Of a DNA stretch of 64,000 nt, positions 11,189 through 20,797 are shown one piece after another. The stretch comes from Tulasnella sp. 424. Its lineage: Eukaryota > Basidiomycota > Agaricomycetes > Cantharellales > Tulasnellaceae. The position numbers and the translations under genes are program-made. The stretch lies in assembly GCA_019633425.1 (NCBI GenBank), contig WSUB01000028.1:124001-188000 (forward strand), in the 5' to 3' direction. Under the pieces are notes generated by a model, which saw only the letters and a list, made by a program, of their open reading frames with translations, ran no database searches and was not told the origin of the DNA. Numbering within the stretch: position 1 is the first letter of the stretch; every line of letters begins with the position of its first letter.

Positions 11189-12922
11189 ATGGCTGAGCAA
11201 ACTCTGAATCGGGTCCGGTCGTCCATCGAGCTGCCGGAGTTAATCTGCGCTCTGCGACACTTGGACATAGGCCTCCAAGTCCCCGAGAAAATCGCCTTCC
11301 CATTTCAAGAACTTCCTCCAGAACTCCTCGTTGCCATAATCCAATTCTCCCTTCCGACAATTGATCCCACGAAGTTGGCTTGGAATCAGCGGGACCCCTC
11401 GGCGTACATGGCGGCGCTCTACACGTTGCGCTGCGTATCCACGTTATGGAGAGACACCATCGATGGAACTCCGTTGCTCTGGACCCTTGTTTCCTCGGGC
11501 TGGTCCCGTGAGGCAATCGTGACGACGCTCTCCCGTTCTGGGATTTGCCCACTCATCATCCAATCCTCACCTGGCAAATACCCGGTCAGGTTGTATGATA
11601 CCCGGTTCACCCAGGCATTCTTTCGCCTCGTCGAGCCCCACCGCCACCGCTGGGCAGCTGCAATCCTCGCACTGCCCCTGAGAACATCAGAACTACCGGA
11701 GTTCCTAAATGCACCCCTCTCCCAACTTGGTATCCTCAAACTATCCGAGGTGGATGAGCTCGGCACAGTTCCCTGTACTCCAGGATTCATCGAGTTACTC
11801 GGGCAACTCAGACATGTACACCTCAACCGCCTGCCATTGCAGTGGCAGGTCGCTCTCGGCGCATTCAAGTCACTCAAGACGTTAATGCTAACCGTGCTGG
11901 AAGGTCACGGTATCACAACTGAGCAAATAGTACAGGCAATAAGCAACAATCCCTCTCTCTCGAGTCTCACGATGATATGGGTCGAGACCGACGATCAATC
12001 TGTCCCGGTGGGAGAAGGTCTCCGGAGCCTCCCAAACCCCGTCATACCTCCTCGGCTCAGCAACCTCCAGATTGAGGGAAGAATAGGATTGTTGTATGGC
12101 ATCCTAAGCCGAATCGAGTTGCCGCCCAGCCTTGTGAGGCTGGTCATCGTGGCGTCGCCATCCATATGGGACTCCCAGACCGAATCCTCCTTGTTGACGA
12201 AGACGTTGGAACCTCTATTTCCGACAATTCAAAGGATACATGCGGGGAGCAATATATCCGCAATTGTTATGAAAAAGCCTGGATACGAGTTCACTTGGGT
12301 GGCCGAGGGAAGTGATGGGAATTTCAAGTTCGGAATCGCCAGGCTGGCATCCTTTCGAGTCTTGAAGTGCTTCACATCACTAGCGAACCGCCTCCACAGG
12401 ACCGAGACCCTTCCATGTCTCAGCTTCGTCACAGATTGCACTCTCGTCAATGATCATAGAACCTTATCAGTGCTAGCGACCATTCAAACCCTCAACTCTG
12501 TGGAAGTGTGCGGAGGATGGCACAGCCTCCGCCCTTCTGGGTTTCTGGCGGTCCTTAGTGGTAGTAGGGACCCGGACACTGAGGATGATCGCCCCGTCTC
12601 GTTTCCATTACTACAGAACCTCAAGTTCCACGAGTGGAGATTAGGTGTAAACGAAATCATCGAAGCGATGGAGAGGAGATACTCGCATAGCCTGCCCGTG
12701 GACTTTAGACCACGCCATAAGCTACGAATCGACCTCGGAACTTCACCAGCTGCATGGTATCCACGTCGCATACGACCAAAAGTCATCCCTCGCATGGAGA
12801 AGATAGAGGAACTTCGTTCCATTGATGGGATAGAGTCAGTCCGTCTAGCATGCCTGAGGGAGCAACCTGGGATGCTCGCCGCTGTATGGAGCGAAGAGAA
12901 ATCAGCAGCAGTTTGGGGTTGA
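11189..12922 (+). CDS. F-box-like protein, subfamily A, intact (A4)
   Basis: An intact single exon of 577 residues. The F-box-like segment at about residues 34-100 reads FPFQELPPELLVAI, then VSTLWRDTIDGTP. The leucine-rich middle has LRHVHLNRLPLQW and LKTLMLTV, and the end reads GMLAAVWSEEK...AVWG. It is the most divergent member of subfamily A, with a longer N-terminus of about 34 residues ahead of the F-box. It lies 270 bp beyond the putative 5'-UTR intron start and 457 bp after the broken A3 copy, in the same orientation. A substrate-receptor role in an SCF ligase is inferred from family architecture only. Confidence 0.87.
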   Translation: MAEQTLNRVRSSIELPELICALRHLDIGLQVPEKIAFPFQELPPELLVAIIQFSLPTIDPTKLAWNQRDPSAYMAALYTLRCVSTLWRDTIDGTPLLWTLVSSGWSREAIVTTLSRSGICPLIIQSSPGKYPVRLYDTRFTQAFFRLVEPHRHRWAAAILALPLRTSELPEFLNAPLSQLGILKLSEVDELGTVPCTPGFIELLGQLRHVHLNRLPLQWQVALGAFKSLKTLMLTVLEGHGITTEQIVQAISNNPSLSSLTMIWVETDDQSVPVGEGLRSLPNPVIPPRLSNLQIEGRIGLLYGILSRIELPPSLVRLVIVASPSIWDSQTESSLLTKTLEPLFPTIQRIHAGSNISAIVMKKPGYEFTWVAEGSDGNFKFGIARLASFRVLKCFTSLANRLHRTETLPCLSFVTDCTLVNDHRTLSVLATIQTLNSVEVCGGWHSLRPSGFLAVLSGSRDPDTEDDRPVSFPLLQNLKFHEWRLGVNEIIEAMERRYSHSLPVDFRPRHKLRIDLGTSPAAWYPRRIRPKVIPRMEKIEELRSIDGIESVRLACLREQPGMLAAVWSEEKSAAVWG

Positions 12923-13386
12923 CCCAATGATCGAGCCGCCAGTCCTTGGTGTACCCGTTATCAACTTAGGATAACCATACATACTGCAGAGACTTGAGCA
13001 ATAGAAGCAAATGTAGTCCCGGATCTCGTGTGTGCCTGATTCCCTCATCGTCAGCCGACCAGACCGAGGCGATGCTCGCAAGACGTTCGGCTAAGGTCCG
13101 AACGAGAGATAGACTGCTGTTGGGATGCAAGAAATAAAATACGTTTCTTCTGCGTTCCATTCAACATGGACTACTGAGCTCCCGCATTCTTACCGTTGCT
13201 AAGGGATTGCCTTGGCGTCCGATTAGACCCCGTGGGGAAACGGCATGGCGTCGGCCGCGCTGTCGGATGTCTCCGGGCTTGTGGGCTGAAGCACGTGACC
13301 TGAACCACCTTCCCTCGCTGCGGGTCGGGCGGTGGAAGTCGTCTGCCTTTTTCATTCAAACCACGACCGCTCTCGAAATCTTGACG
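12923..13386. other. Intergenic region
   Basis: No gene or repeat recognised apart from the CACGTGAC site at 13292-13299. Confidence 0.4.
13292..13299 (+). promoter_or_regulatory. CACGTGAC (E-box-like) upstream of membrane-protein gene
   Basis: It carries the same CACGTG core as the site upstream of the paralogue at 3206 and lies 88 bp before the ATG at 13387. Support is limited to this shared position. Confidence 0.3.
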
Positions 13387-14192
13387 ATGATAAACCGACA
13401 GACTGCAGTCGCAGTGGTTGCAGCTGCTTTGCTCCCTCAGGTACACGCATATTGCTATTACGATGTGTGAGTGTTTTGCCTCTCAACCATTTGGCGGTCG
13501 GCATTAAAATCCAAACGCACTGACCCTCGTTGCTTTTCACGTTGACCGCTAACGGTACCCGTCGTTCCACTCCATTTTCTCTAGTTATGGCTACTATCGT
13601 TGCTCAGGAATCAGTAATGGCGCTCGGATTGGTATTGGGATCGCTGTTGGTGCGCCTGTCGTCACATCATCCGTTGGAGAGGGACACTGACTCCATCGTT
13701 GTTCGCGGGTTCCAACTCTCGTTGGCTGCATATAGTCATAGTAGGACTTCTGGTCATCTGCCTCGCTGGGTGGTTCCGACAACGACGCATCGCTAGGATT
13801 AATAAATCCTATACCACGCAGGGCGGACCACAACCCTATCAACCTGGTTACGGCCCACCACAGCAGCAGGGCCAGTATTACGGCGCTCCTCCACCCGGAC
13901 AATACGGACAGTGGCAGCAGCAAGCGCCTACGGGCACCCAGTACCCACCATATGCTTATACAGGAGAGCCTGGGACATATGGTCCTCCACCAGGAGCCCC
14001 TCCTCCGAATGGCTATGTACGTCCGGTCTCTACTCTTTCGCGCGGTGCGACCGTGCTGGCCGAGGCAACTCCAGCTGATCTTGGCAAATTCCCTTGCGTT
14101 GTATGCCGTGTTTCAAGGTTCCCGACGGTCCTCCGACCTACCCTGGTCCTCCACAAGAGACTACCAAGCCGAATCACCCTACGAATGTCTAA
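13387..14192 (+). CDS. Small single-span membrane protein with Pro/Gly/Gln-rich tail
   Basis: Four exons: 13387-13466, 13585-13649, 13736-14016 and 14118-14192, giving 166 residues. Introns have GTGAGT, GTGCGC and GTACGT donors with TAG or AAG acceptors. Residues 1-21 form a likely signal peptide (VAVVAAALL core) followed by CYYDV and YGYYRC. The GARIGIGIAV motif leads into a membrane span (VIVGLLVICLAGW) with an RQRRIAR stop-transfer sequence. The cytoplasmic tail has YQPGYGPPQQQ, YGAPPPGQYG and YGPPPGAPPP repeats, with PxY-like motifs that could bind WW domains (inference). Exon lengths 80 and 65, intron phases and total length equal those of the minus-strand paralogue at 2490-3206. Together they flank F-box subfamily A. 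Confidence 0.8.
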
Positions 14193-14784
14193 GGAATTAC
14201 GCCTACATCGACACCTTCATCGTCGTCATTACGCCTTTTTTGTCTCTGGGCCCAATCTTAATTTGCTTCATCTATTCCCAGCTCCTCGTTGCCAGCTATA
14301 TTTGGCTTCTCTTCATTCATTCGGCTGGCCGAAATTCAGGATTCCTCGTTGTATCGTTCTTTCTGTGTACCGACACTGTTTGATGCACCAAATATTTGTA
14401 TCGACATTTGGGAATACTCTGGCCCTACGTTAATATCCGACCTGCTGCAATTGCGGGGATTTATTCGAACGCACGTGAGGCAGGGAATGTCAGGGCTGTG
14501 TTCGCGGCACTTGGGACCAGCCCAAACCGAGGCAAACTGGTCCTCAGTCCCAATCGGAATTCCTCACCTCCGGGAGAACCAGTCTCGGTAAGGAGCAAAC
14601 TGCTCTCTCGGATAACTACACGGTCGTATGCTAATTGGCGAAGGGGTCCCCTCCTATACACAAGGCGTCTAGCGAACCTCAGCTCAAATCATCGATTTCG
14701 ATAAGCCACGTAGGCTGCTACGCTCGGTTACGAACGAACACCGACACCTGTCTATGCACTTGAACTGCAACTGGAAGTAATACG
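14193..14784. promoter_or_regulatory. Upstream region of B1 with shared TCAGTCCCAA block
   Basis: No gene. At about 14538-14605 lies a block (TCCTCAGTCCCAATCGG, then CTCCGGGAGAACCAGTCTCG, then GTAAGGAGCAAACTG). The same block is found upstream of other subfamily B genes on either strand, for example near 17670 (+) and, reverse-complemented, near 57250-57320, 54785, 52701 and 59704. Its position 100-250 bp before start codons suggests a promoter or 5'-UTR element. Confidence 0.5.
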
Positions 14785-16395
14785 ATGATACCGTCTATCC
14801 AATCCGGTAATGAAGTGGCGTCACCCGCAGTCGCCGTCCGTCAACAAGAAAGAGCTCTACCATCCATATACAAGCTTCCCACCGAACTTCTCAACTTTAC
14901 GCTTCTTTTGGCGCTCCCGGATGTGCGCTTCATGCCAGGGGATGCAACAACCAGTTCGCACGAATACTTTCAGACGCTCTACACTATCCGACGAGTTGCG
15001 AAGCGTTGGCAAGAAATAATCGACGGAACTCCCTCGTTTTGGACGATTATCCTTTCAACTCTACCACCTCATGTCAACAACACGATCATTCTTCGCTCTG
15101 CTGAAATCCCCTTAACCGTCGTATACGACGAATACAATCTCCTGTCGTCAGGGGAGTTTCTCCCAGCAATTACGCACACACGGCACCGCTGGTCTGCAGT
15201 CGTACTGCATGTATCCAACGACGCATCAATGTGGGGATTCCTGGCATCCCCCGCTCCCCTGCTCCATACAATCATATTACGGAGCTCATCGAACAATAGC
15301 CTGGACAACGAACCGCCAGAGCTACTTGGAGGCCAGACGAGCAATCTCCGTCATGTCGACATCGCCGGGGCTTCGATTCGATGGAAAATGGGATTGTTCA
15401 CGCAATTGAAGGCCTTAAGCCTGTCAAACGTAGTTCACAACGGCTTCACAACCAGTCACATCATCGACTTCCTCAGAGCAAGCCCGTGTCTAGAAGAACT
15501 CTGGATGGACGGTGACGGCATAACCCCCGATGGTTCACCTTCTTCCCAAATCATCACACTGCCATATCTCAAGTCCATCGCCCTCCAGTGTGACTCTGGT
15601 GTTGTGGCAGGGTCGATATTGCGACAAATCCAAGCACCATGCTGCAGCGAATTCATCGTGAACGTGGAGAACGGAGACGGATTTGACCCTATCCCTTTCA
15701 TCAACGAAGCGTTGAAACCCTTCGAACGAATTCTTCGGGAATTTCACGTACTAAATGGAGCTTCCTTCCTCTCGATTGATTCCTACGGGTTCGCCTGGCA
15801 ATGCGTCGCCATGCCTGGCCGAGGCCGAGAATGTAGCTTCGAACTCTCAATCGGGGACTTCTTTGACCCCCTGGCCATTCGTTGGGTTGAACGAATCCTC
15901 CAGAACGAACCAGGTCTCCAGATCGACTTTGGTCCTGGGGCTGCACTTAACCAGGCCGTGGTTGGAGTCCTCGCCTCAATGCGATGCGTGACAACAGTAC
16001 AGATAGGAGGTCAACAGGGGGACACAGTTCGCCAGATTTTCCACTTTCTCAACACCCCCCTCAGCCCACGCTACTTGCTGCCAGCGCTTCCATGCCTTCG
16101 AGACCTTTCAATTGCCTCGCTTGGCTGGAGCGCTAAGGACCTGCTCGATATGGTGCAAGTCAGATTCTCCGCGTTTTCATGGAGCACGATGGACCGGCCT
16201 AACCTAACGATCAAGATCCGGCGCAGACCCTTCACATGGAATGGCAGCCCAGGACCTATTCTCGATTTCGTCACACTCTCCAAAATTAGGGGAGCTGAAG
16301 GTGTTGAATCCCTTCAGTTTGATGGGCTGCAGGATGCAGATGGCACGTTAGCCATAACTTGGAACGAAGAGGCATCGGAACCAACCTGGGGTTGA
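14785..16395 (+). CDS. F-box-like protein, subfamily B, intact (B1)
   Basis: 536 residues in one exon. Subfamily B is marked by an N-terminal Q-S-x-x-E-V motif, then the F-box-like core KLPTELLNFTL, then IRRVAKRWQEIIDGTPSFW and the LPPHVNNT motif. The leucine-rich middle includes LRHVDIAGASIRW and an IIDFLRASPCLEEL segment. The C-terminus ends GTLAITWNEEASEPTWG, the family signature. The start ATG is preceded by the GTAATACG context found at most subfamily B starts. A substrate-receptor role in an SCF ubiquitin ligase is inferred from the family. Confidence 0.88.
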   Translation: MIPSIQSGNEVASPAVAVRQQERALPSIYKLPTELLNFTLLLALPDVRFMPGDATTSSHEYFQTLYTIRRVAKRWQEIIDGTPSFWTIILSTLPPHVNNTIILRSAEIPLTVVYDEYNLLSSGEFLPAITHTRHRWSAVVLHVSNDASMWGFLASPAPLLHTIILRSSSNNSLDNEPPELLGGQTSNLRHVDIAGASIRWKMGLFTQLKALSLSNVVHNGFTTSHIIDFLRASPCLEELWMDGDGITPDGSPSSQIITLPYLKSIALQCDSGVVAGSILRQIQAPCCSEFIVNVENGDGFDPIPFINEALKPFERILREFHVLNGASFLSIDSYGFAWQCVAMPGRGRECSFELSIGDFFDPLAIRWVERILQNEPGLQIDFGPGAALNQAVVGVLASMRCVTTVQIGGQQGDTVRQIFHFLNTPLSPRYLLPALPCLRDLSIASLGWSAKDLLDMVQVRFSAFSWSTMDRPNLTIKIRRRPFTWNGSPGPILDFVTLSKIRGAEGVESLQFDGLQDADGTLAITWNEEASEPTWG

Positions 16396-16744
16396 AGAAC
16401 GAAGATTTCCGCAACCTATTTCAAACGTTTATGCTTCCATATTATGCTTCTTTTTTCACTCCCTAGCTATTTAGTTAAGTGTAGTAGATACAGCAGAAAC
16501 CTGTTAATATACTGACGTTAGTGAACCTTTCGACTGTTTTCCTACGTCTTGGAGACTGCATTTGATGCAGACCCGATTCCGTTTTGGGGTGCAAAAGCTT
16601 CCATTCCGAGTGTCCCCGCAGAAACAAAACAAGAACAGTAGGGCGTGCAATAGAACTCGAATTCGTTCAAATCCCAACTTTGATCGTCAACGTTATGGTA
16701 CCTTCTCGTTCGAGTTTACCCCCAAAATGCCATCAGGATTCTTT

Positions 16745-17165
16745 TTAGCAGGTAAAAGCCTTTAAAACCTTGGTTCCATGGATCGTGCCAAGTGTAGCGA
16801 GATGGTTTGTTGGCCGTGTTTTGCCACTAGGGCGGTTCAAGATGAGGAAAACATTGCAAAAAACACAGGCAAAAACAAGCGTATTACCTCCGCTTCCGCG
16901 TCGTTTTGGGATCCTTTTCGAGGTTTCGTGTGAAACCTTTGCGTTTTTGCATCGTTTTCCTCATCTCGAACAGCTTGCCTAAGAAAACGTCTCCGCGCCA
17001 CGCGATGAGCTTTAGGTTCCGTGATTCCCCGCGATAGCCTACAGAAGCTCACTTGTAGAATGCTGAGGGAGCCTTGAGCATTCCACCCGGCGTATCTCAT
17101 CAGAACTCTTGGAGATAAGGCAGCGACGGTTACCTGCCAAGCTGGCTCGCACGACTGCCGCAATC
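16745..17165 (-). pseudogene. Relic of an F-box protein C-terminus (minus strand)
   Basis: Short stretches match the minus-strand relic at 19823-20620 and the end of subfamily B proteins: a M-R-Y-A-G-W-N-A-Q peptide (the family GW-x-AQ segment) and the AKCSEMVCWPCFATR reading. On the + strand the base string AGTGTAGCGAGxTxGTxTxTTGGCCGTGT is shared with the region near 19930. No open frame survives. A 125 bp inverted-repeat element sits inside it. Confidence 0.55.
16841..16965. mobile_element. MITE-like inverted-repeat element, 125 bp
   Basis: The left end reads GATGAGGAAAAC then GCAAAAA. The right end, reverse-complemented, reads GATGAGGAAAAC then GCAAAAA after a three-base difference, giving roughly 24 bp imperfect terminal inverted repeats. 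It interrupts the F-box relic relative to the homologous relic near 19960. A target-site duplication is not clear. It is non-coding. Confidence 0.55.
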
Positions 17166-17908
17166 ACCAAATTCCAACGGCCAAGTGCAAAGCTGGCCAA
17201 AGATCGTTATCTTATTTTCACGATTTAACATATATTCTTTATGGTGAGCTTTGCAGGGGCCGCCCATTCAAGAAGCTACCACTCCACGAAACCCAGGGAA
17301 GGCAGAGTTTCCTGCGCTGCGGTGCTACGAAACCTTTGGCCATGGCGTAACCCAGCCGAACGCAGCGTTTGAGTGAACGACAATGTACGCAAAAGTACAC
17401 GGCACGTTTCTCGAGCGTTTGATACAGCTATTTCGCGGGACTAGAGGAGGAAATAGAACGGAAACTGATACAGCCTGTGGGGGAACCCATGACGGCCTGG
17501 ACCCTGTTCCAACAAAGCCTTTCCTATAAAGCACTGATGACGGCTTTATTACTCCCTCTCTTTCAAACCCAGGGATGTTCATAGTCAAGAGCTTGCCGTC
17601 CGACCGCTTCTGTGTCAAGCGTTTGCGTGGGCCGCGCTCGCGACGAAGCCTGCCCAAATTTGAACAAATAGGTCCTCAGTCGAGATTCAAATTGCTCACC
17701 TCACCTCCAGGAGAACCAATCTCGGTAAGGAGCAAACTGCTTTCATGTAGAGCTGAAAGTCATAAGCTAATCGGCCAAGAGGGTCCCTTACTCTAGAACC
17801 AAGGCGTCTCGGGAAACTCAGCTTGGATCATCAATTTCGGTGAGCCATGCAAGCTGCTGTGCTGGGCTATCGATTAACACCGACCTCTGTGCAAGTGAAA
17901 GTAATACG

Positions 17909-19522
17909 ATGATGCCATCCACTCAATCCGATAAAGAAGTGGCGTCGCCCCTAGTGGCCGTCCTTCAACAAGAAAAAGCTTTACCGTTCATATCCCAGCT
18001 TCCCACCGAACTTCTCATCTATTCGCTCCATTTGGCGCTCCCGGAAGGGGACTTCATGTCAGAGAGAGCAGCAATCACTTCTCGCTCATACATGTCGAGG
18101 CTCTACACTATTCGACGAGTTGCGAAGCGATGGCAAGAAGTGATCGACGGAACTCCTTCGTTTTGGACGGTGATCCTTTCCACTCTCCCTCCTCACGTCA
18201 ACAACGCGACCATTCTTCACTCTGGTAACCTCCCCTTGGCCGTCGTATACAAGGTTATGTCAGAAAACGATTGGCAGTCTTACGAGGCGTTCCTCCATGC
18301 AATTGCGCATGGGCGGTCTCGCTGTTCTGCCATCAACCTGGAGTTGGACGACAAGGCATCCATACGGGAATTCCTTACAACTCCTGCTCCCCTACTCCAG
18401 ACGGTCGTCATACGCAGCTCATGGGCCGATAGCCAGGACAGCGAACCGCTGGAGCTGCTTGGAGGCCAGACACGCAATCTCCGTTATGTCAACATTTCCG
18501 AGGCAAACATTCGGTGGAGAATGGGATTATTCACTCAGTTGAAAGCCTTAATTCTTGAGAACGTTGGTCCTAACGAACCGACGACTAGTCAGATCTTCGA
18601 CTTCCTCCGAGCAAGCCCACACCTAGAACATCTCGATATAGACGGTGTCGGCATAACCCCCGATAGTCCACCTTCCTCTCCAATCATCACACTCCCGTAT
18701 CTCAAATCCCTCAGCCTCCAGTGCGACTCTAGTCTTATTACAGATTTGATATTGAGGCAAATCCAAGCGCCATCGTGTAGCAAGTTCGTCGTGGGGGTGA
18801 TTAATGGAGACGGATTTGACCCGATCGGATTCATCAACGAAACCCTGAAACCCTTTGAACGGATCCTTCGGGAGTTCCATATACGAAATGGAGCTTCTGA
18901 ACTCTCTATCAACTCCTTAGCGTTCAAATGGCAATCCCTCTCCATACCTGAACGGGAATATGGCTTCTGGCTCTTCATCGGGGGCTTCCTCGACCCCCTG
19001 GCCATTCGTTGGGTAGGTCAAATCCTCCAGCAAGAACCCGGTCTCCAGATCGGCTTTGGTCATGAGGATACGCTTAGCCAGGCTGTATTTGGAGCCCTGG
19101 CCCCTTTGCAATGCGTGACGAGGGCATTGATAACGGGTCAAGGGGGGGAAGCGAATCGCCAGATTTTTCAGTTTCTCAGCATGCCCCTCAGTCCAGGCTC
19201 CTCGCTGCCGTCTCTTCCATACCTTCGAGAGCTTCAAATCTCCTCAATAAGCTGGAGCGCTCAGGACCTGCTCGATATGGTGCTAGTCAGATCCTCTGCG
19301 TTCCCGTGGATCGCAATGGACCGGCCTAACCTAGCGATCAATATCCGTCGCGGAGCGCCCACATTGGACCGCAGCCCAACACCTATTTTGGATCTTGCCA
19401 CACTCTCCAAACTTAAAGGAGCCGAATCCGTTGAATCTCTTCGGTTTGTCTGGGCAGAGAGTGCGGATGGCATGTTGGCAATAACTTGGAATGACGAAGC
19501 GTCGGAACCAACCTGGGGTTGA
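17909..19522 (+). CDS. F-box-like protein, subfamily B, intact (B2)
   Basis: 537 residues from the ATG at 17909. The frame is open further upstream, but 17909 aligns with the B1 start (MMPSTQSDKEV against MIPSIQSGNEV), and a probable 5'-UTR intron occupies 17840-17895. F-box-like core SQLPTELLIYSL, then IRRVAKRWQEVIDGTPSFW and LPPHVNNAT. The leucine-rich part has LRYVNISEANIRW and IFDFLRASPHLEHL. The end reads GMLAITWNDEASEPTWG. It is the closest upstream neighbour of B1, same strand, start-to-start spacing about 3.1 kb. An SCF receptor role is inferred. Confidence 0.88.
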   Translation: MMPSTQSDKEVASPLVAVLQQEKALPFISQLPTELLIYSLHLALPEGDFMSERAAITSRSYMSRLYTIRRVAKRWQEVIDGTPSFWTVILSTLPPHVNNATILHSGNLPLAVVYKVMSENDWQSYEAFLHAIAHGRSRCSAINLELDDKASIREFLTTPAPLLQTVVIRSSWADSQDSEPLELLGGQTRNLRYVNISEANIRWRMGLFTQLKALILENVGPNEPTTSQIFDFLRASPHLEHLDIDGVGITPDSPPSSPIITLPYLKSLSLQCDSSLITDLILRQIQAPSCSKFVVGVINGDGFDPIGFINETLKPFERILREFHIRNGASELSINSLAFKWQSLSIPEREYGFWLFIGGFLDPLAIRWVGQILQQEPGLQIGFGHEDTLSQAVFGALAPLQCVTRALITGQGGEANRQIFQFLSMPLSPGSSLPSLPYLRELQISSISWSAQDLLDMVLVRSSAFPWIAMDRPNLAINIRRGAPTLDRSPTPILDLATLSKLKGAESVESLRFVWAESADGMLAITWNDEASEPTWG

Positions 19523-19822
19523 AGCGCGAAGATACAGTATCTGCAACCTATCTCAAGCGTTCATGATTCTATAGTGCGGCCCATCTTTCTATGCCGCAGC
19601 TAGTTAGTCGAGTATATTAGGTACCACCGAAACCCGTTGATGCCTCGGTATTCCCAGACTGCTCAACTGTTTTACTACATCTTGAAAACTTCATGTGATG
19701 AAGAACCTATTCATCTCTGCAGGAAATGGCTTCCATTATAGATGTACCAGTAGAGACAGAAACGACAATGATGGCGTAGAGATATTCTTCTGAACCTCAA
19801 CTTTGATGGCCAGCCCTACTGC

Positions 19823-20620
19823 TTACACTACATACTCGTTCCAGGCTACTCCCAAAGTGCCATCGGGGTGCTTTACTCCAAAAAGGTAAAGACCTTCGAC
19901 GCCTTGGGTTTTCCGAATCTTGATAAGTGTAGCGAGGTCGTATATTGGCCGTGTCCTACCACTCCAAGAAAAAGCTCCGCGCCACACGACGATCTTCAAC
20001 AAAGGCAGTTCCATGATACCCGACGAAAGCCCACAATACCTCGCCTGTAGCAGGTTGAGGAGGTCCTAAAGCACCCCACCCCATACATCTCATCAGAAGC
20101 TCTTGAAGGCAAGGTAACAATGGCAGCAAGCTCCCTGTGTTGAGAGGTTTGCCGAGGAACTGAAAGAATCGGTCTACTACCTCCCTCCGTTGAACCTCTC
20201 CTATGAGCACCTTGGTCACGCTTCGCATAGATGCAATGCTCTCCAACACGGCCTCGCTGAGATTAGCTCCATAGCCAAAATGGATCCGAAGGCGAGGTGC
20301 GCTTTGTAAAATCTCTCCAACCCAACAAAGGCAATATGGGTCAAAGAAACTTCTGACGACGAGCAAAAGTCCTTGGGTAGCGTCAGACCCGCCAAGTGTA
20401 TGCCATTCAAATCCACCCAACCTGAGTAGAATTTCTGATTATCCTGCTTGTTTGTGAATTGTACGCAGAGCCCCACGAAATGGATACAAAGTGTCGTCCA
20501 CCAACCGGGGAAGATCGGGTTCCTGCTCAATATCCGCGCTCAGGTACAATTTTAGGCATCATGGTGCTTGAATTTGGCGCAGGATGAGCTTTCGAAAGTA
20601 TGAATTTGGACCTCAGATCT
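19823..20620 (-). pseudogene. 5'-truncated, multiply broken F-box relic
   Basis: Reading the minus strand from about 20600, a segment like the family ILRQIRAP motif appears and is cut by TGA. A further stop follows before the RLGGFEW segment. A 154-residue stretch then matches family segments (WVGEILQSAPRLRIHFG, SIASMRSVTKVLIGE). The frame is lost at the GW-x-AQ-DLLDMVQ region and resumes as RGAFSWSGRTRPIYDLATL, ending at GTLGVAWNE without the usual W-G. The F-box half is absent. It looks closest to subfamily B or C. Confidence 0.75.
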
Positions 20621-20797
20621 CTTTCGGGTTTGCGATGAAATTGTTCCCTTAAAGTCTCATGAGGGATTACGTGAATTGAAAACTAAATCGCTGCATTGTA
20701 TGTGACATCACTTGTGAACAAACAGAAGAATAAATGGATAACAGCCACAATGGAGGGGCGGGAAACGGGAATGCTTCGCCTGATACAAACTTCCCTT

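Larger units (their letters stand above)
16396..17908. other. Long intergenic region between B1 and B2
   Basis: It contains a minus-strand F-box relic (16745-17165), a small inverted-repeat element inside it, the shared upstream block near 17670-17735 and a probable 5'-UTR intron of B2 at 17840-17895 (GTGAGC donor, GCAAG acceptor). The segment 17170-17570 shows nothing recognisable. Confidence 0.45.
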
